Positions 45,287-49,748 of a stretch of DNA of 49,748 nucleotides are shown here, piece after piece. A model generated the notes under the pieces. It was not told the origin of the DNA. It saw nothing but the letters and a program-made list of their open reading frames with translations, and did no database searches. A program made the translations under genes and the position numbers. The number at the start of each line of letters is the position of its first letter. Within the stretch, counting starts at the first letter, position 1. This stretch comes from Alphaproteobacteria bacterium (GTDB lineage: Bacteria; Pseudomonadota; Alphaproteobacteria; Micropepsales; Micropepsaceae): positions 1 to 49,748 of the forward strand of contig JAFAVT010000021.1 in the NCBI GenBank assembly GCA_019242275.1, read 5' to 3'.

Positions 45287-46534
45287 TTAAGAAGCCGCAA
45301 ACTTCATCAGCTTGATCGCCTCAAAATTCTGCACCCCGCCGCCGACGCGCTTGGTGGTGTAGAACAGCACATAGGGCTTGGCGCTGTAGGGATCGCGCAG
45401 CACCCGCACCCCCACCCGGTCCACCACCAGATAGCCGCGGGCAAAATCGCCAAAGGCAATGGCATAGGCATTGGCGGCGATGTCGGGCATGTCTTCCACC
45501 TCCGTGACCGGATAACCGAAGATGGTGGCGGGCTGGCCGGCGGCAATGCCGGGCTGCCACAGATAATTGCCCGCCGAGTCCTTGAACTTGCGGATGGTGC
45601 TTTCGCTTTTGCGGTTCATCACCCAATGGGCATTGGCGCGATAGGATTGCTTGACCGCATAGGCCAGGTTGATCAGGGCATCGGCCGGACCGTCGGCATC
45701 AGCCAGGAATGCGCCGGCGGCGCCGGACGCGACATAGCCGATATTGCCCCAGCTCCAGCTTGCCTCCGCCACATTGGTGTAGTGCAGGAAACCCTTGGGC
45801 TGGCCGCTGCCCGTGCCGTTCACAAACGCGGCGCCTTCCTGTTCGGTAAAGACGGTGCGCACTTCTTCCGCCAACCACTGCTCGATATCCACTTGCGAAT
45901 CGTCCAGCAGCGTCTGGGTGGCGGCCGGCATGGCGTAAAGCTCCATCGCCGGGAAATCCAGCGCCGCCAAGGTTGGCGTGGTGGTGGGGGCGGAGATGGC
46001 ATCGGTTTCGCCGGTCCAGCCCGACGCGGCGCCGGCGGTGACAATGGGTTTGCGGTAAGTGCCGCCGCCGATCTGGCGCACGGTGGCCAACCCACGAATG
46101 GGCGAAGTCTTTGCCAGCACCCGGTCAATGGTGCGCTCCATCTCCAGCGGCACGGTATAGCCGCCATCGGCATTGGAGCCTTCGCTCATCGCCTTCAATT
46201 CCAGCAGCCCGCCGGCATCGCCATGGCGGACATAGGCGTTGAAGGCCTGCTTGTGTTCCTGGCCGCGACTGTCGGCCTGTTTCCGGTCGCCCGCCAGCGA
46301 CGGCCGCGCCGCCTCCAGCATCAGCGTGTCAAGCCGGCGCTGCTGCGCTTCCAGCGCCGTATTGATGCGGTCCACCTTCTCGTCCAGCACCACATCGGCG
46401 GCGCGCTTTTCCAGCCCCTTCAGCCGCTCGTCATTGCTTTGCTTGAAGGCTTCGAAGCCGGCGAGGAAATCCTCGAAGGCGCGCTTTACTTCCAGACTGT
46501 TGTCATGCCCGAAAGCCTTGGATTCCAGTTCCAT
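45287..46534 (-). CDS. HK97-family major capsid protein (GTA gp5-like)
   Basis: N-terminal coiled coil; ARPSLAGDRKQADSRGQEHKQAFNAYVRHGD; NGTGSGQPKGFL; GYPVTEVEDMPDI. Confidence 0.95.
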   Translation of the reverse strand: MELESKAFGHDNSLEVKRAFEDFLAGFEAFKQSNDERLKGLEKRAADVVLDEKVDRINTALEAQQRRLDTLMLEAARPSLAGDRKQADSRGQEHKQAFNAYVRHGDAGGLLELKAMSEGSNADGGYTVPLEMERTIDRVLAKTSPIRGLATVRQIGGGTYRKPIVTAGAASGWTGETDAISAPTTTPTLAALDFPAMELYAMPAATQTLLDDSQVDIEQWLAEEVRTVFTEQEGAAFVNGTGSGQPKGFLHYTNVAEASWSWGNIGYVASGAAGAFLADADGPADALINLAYAVKQSYRANAHWVMNRKSESTIRKFKDSAGNYLWQPGIAAGQPATIFGYPVTEVEDMPDIAANAYAIAFGDFARGYLVVDRVGVRVLRDPYSAKPYVLFYTTKRVGGGVQNFEAIKLMKFAAS

Positions 46535-46561
46535 TCGTCATTCTCCGTTGTTGTGAAAGAT

Positions 46562-47113
46562 TCAGGCCATCGCCCGCAGCTTGGCGCCGGTGTGGCGCAG
46601 CTTCTGGGCGAGATCGCTCCGGGCGAGTTCGCCCTGCGGCCCGATGGCGGTGACCTGTGAGCCCGCCAGCAGGGGAAAGGTGACAATCGAGATTTCAAAC
46701 AGATCAATCTCGATCAGGGTGCGCCCCGCTCCGTTGCGGGCGGCGCGCACGGTGCGAAAGCCGATGGAAAGACCGTTCAGGGCCCCTTCAGCCAAAAGGG
46801 CGCGCACATCGCGGGCCTGCTCGACCTCGGCGCAAAGGCGGCCCCGCACATAAAGGCCGCTGCGGTCTTCGGCGATCTCTTCCCAGACGCCGATGGGCGA
46901 GTGCGCAAAGTGCTGATAGAGCAGCCTTACGTTGGCGGCTCCGCGCCGCCGCAAGCTGGCGGCAAAGGCGCCCGGCGCCACCACATCGCCGCCGCCATCG
47001 CGCACGCCGAACAGCGAGGCGTAGCCTTCAAACTGATCGGGACCAAGCGGCGCCAGCGTCATGGCCGTGCTTTTGCGCGCCAGCGGCCGCCTGGCGTGGG
47101 TGATAAGAGTCAT
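46562..47113 (-). CDS. HK97-family prohead protease (GTA gp4-like)
   Basis: FEGYASLFGVRDGGGDVVAPGAF, LYQHFAHSPIGVWEEIAEDRSGLYVRGRL, LIEIDLFEISIVTFPLLAGSQV; ATG at 47113. Confidence 0.93.
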   Translation of the reverse strand: MTLITHARRPLARKSTAMTLAPLGPDQFEGYASLFGVRDGGGDVVAPGAFAASLRRRGAANVRLLYQHFAHSPIGVWEEIAEDRSGLYVRGRLCAEVEQARDVRALLAEGALNGLSIGFRTVRAARNGAGRTLIEIDLFEISIVTFPLLAGSQVTAIGPQGELARSDLAQKLRHTGAKLRAMA

Positions 47114-47135
47114 GATGATTGCTTTAGAAAAAATT

Positions 47136-47272
47136 GTCATTCCCGGCCGAGCGCGGCGATCGCCGCGCGAGGGGAAGGGAACCCAGACTGGAACGACCAA
47201 GCTCGATCCAACCATTCTGGGTCCCCTTCCCTCGCACCGCATCTGCGATGCGGCGCTCGCCGGGGATGACAA
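47136..47272. repeat. R2-family repeat between gp3.5-like and protease genes
   Basis: GTCATTCCCGGCCGAGCGCGGCG...GGGAACCCAG...CTGGGTCCCCTTCCCTCGCACCGCATCTGCGATGCGGCGCTCGCCGGGGATGACAA. Confidence 0.85.
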
Positions 47273-47279
47273 GAGTGTT

Positions 47280-47537
47280 TTAGCGTTGCGCCGGCCGGTC
47301 CAGCTTTGCCTCTATCCGATCTAGGCTCTGGCGAATGGCACGCACCTGTTCTTCCAGCACCGCCACCTTTTCGATCGCCGCCTGGTCGCGGGTAACGGTG
47401 GCTTCCAGGCTGGTGATGCGTTCGGCCGCCGAACCGGCCCAGAACAGGGCGCCGGCGGTCTGCAACAAAAAAGCCGCCACAAGGGCGGCTGGAATCTTTT
47501 TCTCCGGCACCGGCCGGATGAATTCGGCAACACTCAT
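47280..47537 (-). CDS. Small membrane/coiled-coil protein at the gp3.5 position
   Basis: AALVAAFLLQTAGALFWAGSAAERITSLEATVTRDQAAIEKVAVLEEQVRAIRQSLDRIEAKL. Confidence 0.75.
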   Translation of the reverse strand: MSVAEFIRPVPEKKIPAALVAAFLLQTAGALFWAGSAAERITSLEATVTRDQAAIEKVAVLEEQVRAIRQSLDRIEAKLDRPAQR

Positions 47538-47549
47538 GGCTTGCTCATC

Positions 47550-48116
47550 TCAACTGCTCACATCGGCGCCTTCATGCGCCATGGCATAGGGCACAAAGCG
47601 ATGCGCCGTCAGCCGCTTCAGCGTCCGCTCCAGGATTTCCTTCACCGCGCCGCGCGAAGCCCGCGCCGCCGCGTCCATCTCCGCTCCATTCAGGGGCAGC
47701 ATCGCTGCCTGCATGCCCTTCGGGCCGGGCAGGCCCAGATAGAGCGGCACACCCCGCGCCACCGCGCCGGCGACAAAATCCACAAACCAGGGCTGGCGCA
47801 CCGTCTTCAAGGGATTGTCCACCAGCATCAAATTCAAGGCCGGCTGCCCGCCAAAGCCGGGCGGCGCCTCTTCCAAGGTAATAAAGACGCCGGAGGCATC
47901 GGGCCGCCAGTCATCGGGCACCAGCTTCAGCCGCCGCCAGCCGCAGAAGAAGCGGCGGCACAGCCGCGGCCGCGTTTCGTAGATGGCGCAACCGGCCGCG
48001 GTGGAGTTGCAGCACAGTGAACCGGAAAGCTTGGTCAGCTCCGGGCTGTCAATCACCGGCACCACGCAACAGGCGTTGCAACTGCCGCATTCGCGCCCGG
48101 GCACCAGGTCTTCCAT
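47550..48116 (-). CDS. YkgJ-type Cys-cluster protein inserted between portal and gp3.5
   Basis: CGSCNACCVVPVIDSPELTK...C...GCAIYETRPRLCRRFFCGWRRL (CxxCxxCC pattern). Confidence 0.8.
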   Translation of the reverse strand: MEDLVPGRECGSCNACCVVPVIDSPELTKLSGSLCCNSTAAGCAIYETRPRLCRRFFCGWRRLKLVPDDWRPDASGVFITLEEAPPGFGGQPALNLMLVDNPLKTVRQPWFVDFVAGAVARGVPLYLGLPGPKGMQAAMLPLNGAEMDAAARASRGAVKEILERTLKRLTAHRFVPYAMAHEGADVSS

Positions 48117-48235
48117 CGGCCGGACGGTATCGGCGCATTACGGAAGCGAATATGTGCGGCAGTTTAATGAACTATCGGAAAAGTTTTCGCTGGCAAGTTC
48201 CTTGAGCGCTACGTCGTTCATTTGGATTCGCCGCT

Positions 48236-48305
48236 CTCACCCTTCGACGGGCTCAGGGTGAGGAGTTTGAAAAAACCCTCATGCTGAGCCTGTCGAAGCA
48301 TGAGG
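48236..48305. repeat. R3-family repeat overlapping the portal gene 3' end
   Basis: CTCACCCTTCGACGGGCTCAGGGTGAGG and CCTCATGCTGAGCCTGTCGAAGCATGAGG. Confidence 0.85.
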
Positions 48306-49475
48306 GGCAGCACTCTCGCCGTCCATCGGCCCATAGCCCGCCGCGGCGCGCTTTTCGTTGACGGTGAGAAAATCGGCCGCCGCCAGCTTGTCCCACAAGG
48401 CCTCGCGCGCCTCGGCCAACGCATCCACCGCATCGGCATCAAAGCTGAGGCGCAGATTTGTCCCGAAGCGGGGGCAGAGCCAGCGCGTCAGGGCGGCGGC
48501 GCTGCGGCCCACCAGCGGCAGCACCGTCTGGCGCCAGAAATTCAAATTGGCCTCGGCATAATTGGCATAAGTGTTGTCGCCGGGAATGCCCAGCAGCATG
48601 GGCGGCACGCCAAAGGCCAGGGCAATCTCGCGCGCCGCCTGCGCCCGCGTCTCGGCAAAATCCATCTCGGCCGGCGCCAGGCTCATCGCCTTCCAGTCGA
48701 GCCCGCCTTCCAGCACCATGGGCCGGCCGGCATTGGCGCTGCCCTGATAGGAATCTTCCAGTTCGCGCTTCAGCCGGGCGAACTGGTCGTCGGAAAGCCC
48801 GGGCGCCGCCTCAGGCCCCTTATATATAAGTGCGCCCGACGGGCGGGCGGCATTGTCCAGCAGCCCCTTTGCCCAGGCAGAGCCGGCATTGTGGACCTCG
48901 ACCGCGGTGGCGGCGACCGCAAGAGGCGAGAGGCCGTAATAATCATCCAGGGGATGAAACAGCGCCAGATGCAGCAGGGGCAGAAAGCCGGAAGGCTCGC
49001 GGGCGATGCGGGTGACGCGGCCATCCACCGTATAATCATAAGCCGCCGGCCAGCCGCGGGTGCCCGGCACCACCGCCACCCGATCGGGCCTGAGCACATG
49101 CAGTTCGCGCGGCACACCATCCAGCGTCACCGCTTCCAGATAGGCATTGCCGGCCCCTTGCAAAAAGCCGTGCCAGCGCTCGAACAGGCTGGCGCCGTCT
49201 TCATAAGGATTGGGCCGCGCCAGCAGGGTCAGCAGGGGATGGCTGCCCAGTTCGGTATCGCCATCATAGAGCAGCCACGGCACCGAGGCGGCGGAAGCGG
49301 CGATCTTGCGGATGCAGGCATAGGCGATGGCATTGCCCATCACCCCGATGCGGGCCAGAGCCGCGGTATCGCGCCCGCCCCAGCGGGCGGCACCGCCCAG
49401 GCTGAGGCTGACCAACCCGCCGGGGCCGGATTTGCGCTCCGGCACGGTGGCTGATTTACGGAAAAAGCTGAACAT
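48279..49475 (-). CDS. HK97-family portal protein (GTA gp3-like)
   Basis: AYACIRKIAASAASVPWLLYDG, HPLLTLLARPNPYEDGASLFERWHGFLQGAGNAYLEAV, PPMLLGIPGDNTYANYAEANLNFWRQTVLPL. Confidence 0.95.
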   Translation of the reverse strand: MFSFFRKSATVPERKSGPGGLVSLSLGGAARWGGRDTAALARIGVMGNAIAYACIRKIAASAASVPWLLYDGDTELGSHPLLTLLARPNPYEDGASLFERWHGFLQGAGNAYLEAVTLDGVPRELHVLRPDRVAVVPGTRGWPAAYDYTVDGRVTRIAREPSGFLPLLHLALFHPLDDYYGLSPLAVAATAVEVHNAGSAWAKGLLDNAARPSGALIYKGPEAAPGLSDDQFARLKRELEDSYQGSANAGRPMVLEGGLDWKAMSLAPAEMDFAETRAQAAREIALAFGVPPMLLGIPGDNTYANYAEANLNFWRQTVLPLVGRSAAALTRWLCPRFGTNLRLSFDADAVDALAEAREALWDKLAAADFLTVNEKRAAAGYGPMDGESAAPHASTGSA

Positions 49476-49542
49476 GGTCGTTGTTCCTTGCAGGAAGGCT
49501 GGCGCGCAGGCTCCGCGTATTGAAGGGCGCGATCTTCCCCAC

Positions 49543-49629
49543 TTTCACCATGGCCGGCCTTGAGCCGGCCATCCAACTTCTGATCACCGGGACCAAAGTT
49601 GGATGGGCGGATCGAGTCCGCCCATGGAG
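49543..49629. repeat. R4-family palindromic repeat
   Basis: TTTCACCATGGCCGGCCTTGAGCCGGCCATCCAAC...GTTGGATGGGCGGATCGAGTCCGCCCATGGAGA. Confidence 0.85.
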
Positions 49630-49692
49630 ACTGTAGGGATTACCTTTAACCCGAAAACCTCTAGGCTCCGGCGCTAGGGAGAATCACGTCCC

Positions 49693-49748
49693 AATGACCT
49701 CGACCAAGCCCGCCACCAAGATGACCGCGCCGCGCTTTGAATATGTGC
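49693..49748 (+). CDS. 5' end of a gene running out of the window (MTSTKPATKMTAPRFEYV...)
   Basis: ATG at 49693 opens an uninterrupted frame to the window edge; product unidentifiable. Confidence 0.4.

Noticed and set aside
45203-49454. + strand ORFs (485, 384 aa) opposite capsid and portal
   Set aside because: Antisense shadows of HK97 capsid and portal.
32824-49475. Tailocin (phage-tail-like bacteriocin) interpretation
   Set aside because: Portal, prohead protease and HK97 capsid genes are all present and intact-looking, so a head-containing particle or GTA fits better.
1-49748. CRISPR array, rRNA operon or transposase gene
   Set aside because: No regularly spaced repeat-spacer pattern, rRNA sequence or transposase/integrase ORF recognised; dispersed repeats are irregular palindromes without spacers.

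Overview
The window is a GC-rich alphaproteobacterial chromosome segment, assigned from gene content and synteny only. The left ~32 kb is mostly core genome. It holds a five-gene peptide ABC-transporter/MlrC operon, an aminotransferase and an HSL-type hydrolase, a three-domain cold-shock protein, tRNA-Gly(GCC), a PotABC-like transporter without a neighbouring binding protein, an HTH/membrane-protein module, and glnE - OmpR-type two-component system - HtrA protease - ccmHFE. A PhoPQ-like two-component system with a PepSY-like secreted protein follows. The right ~17 kb (32.8-49.5 kb, minus strand) is a gene transfer agent (GTA)-like or prophage-derived structural cluster: portal, protease, capsid, connector, tail genes gp9-gp15, S74-chaperone tail fibre, holin-like protein and Rz-like spanin. 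It lacks recognisable gp7/gp8 and has no terminase next to the portal. It carries opposite-strand cargo genes and is colonised by modular palindromic repeats, some of which supply start or stop codons of GTA genes. The observations I would check first are: (1) a cold-shock domain fused to an ArsC-like thioredoxin fold that has lost its catalytic Cys, plus a Lys/Ala-rich tail; (2) the repeat-remodelled GTA cluster; (3) a nested, modular repeat superfamily; (4) an 83-bp tandem duplication starting inside the tRNA-Gly 3' end; (5) several small genes with in-frame stops or frameshifts.
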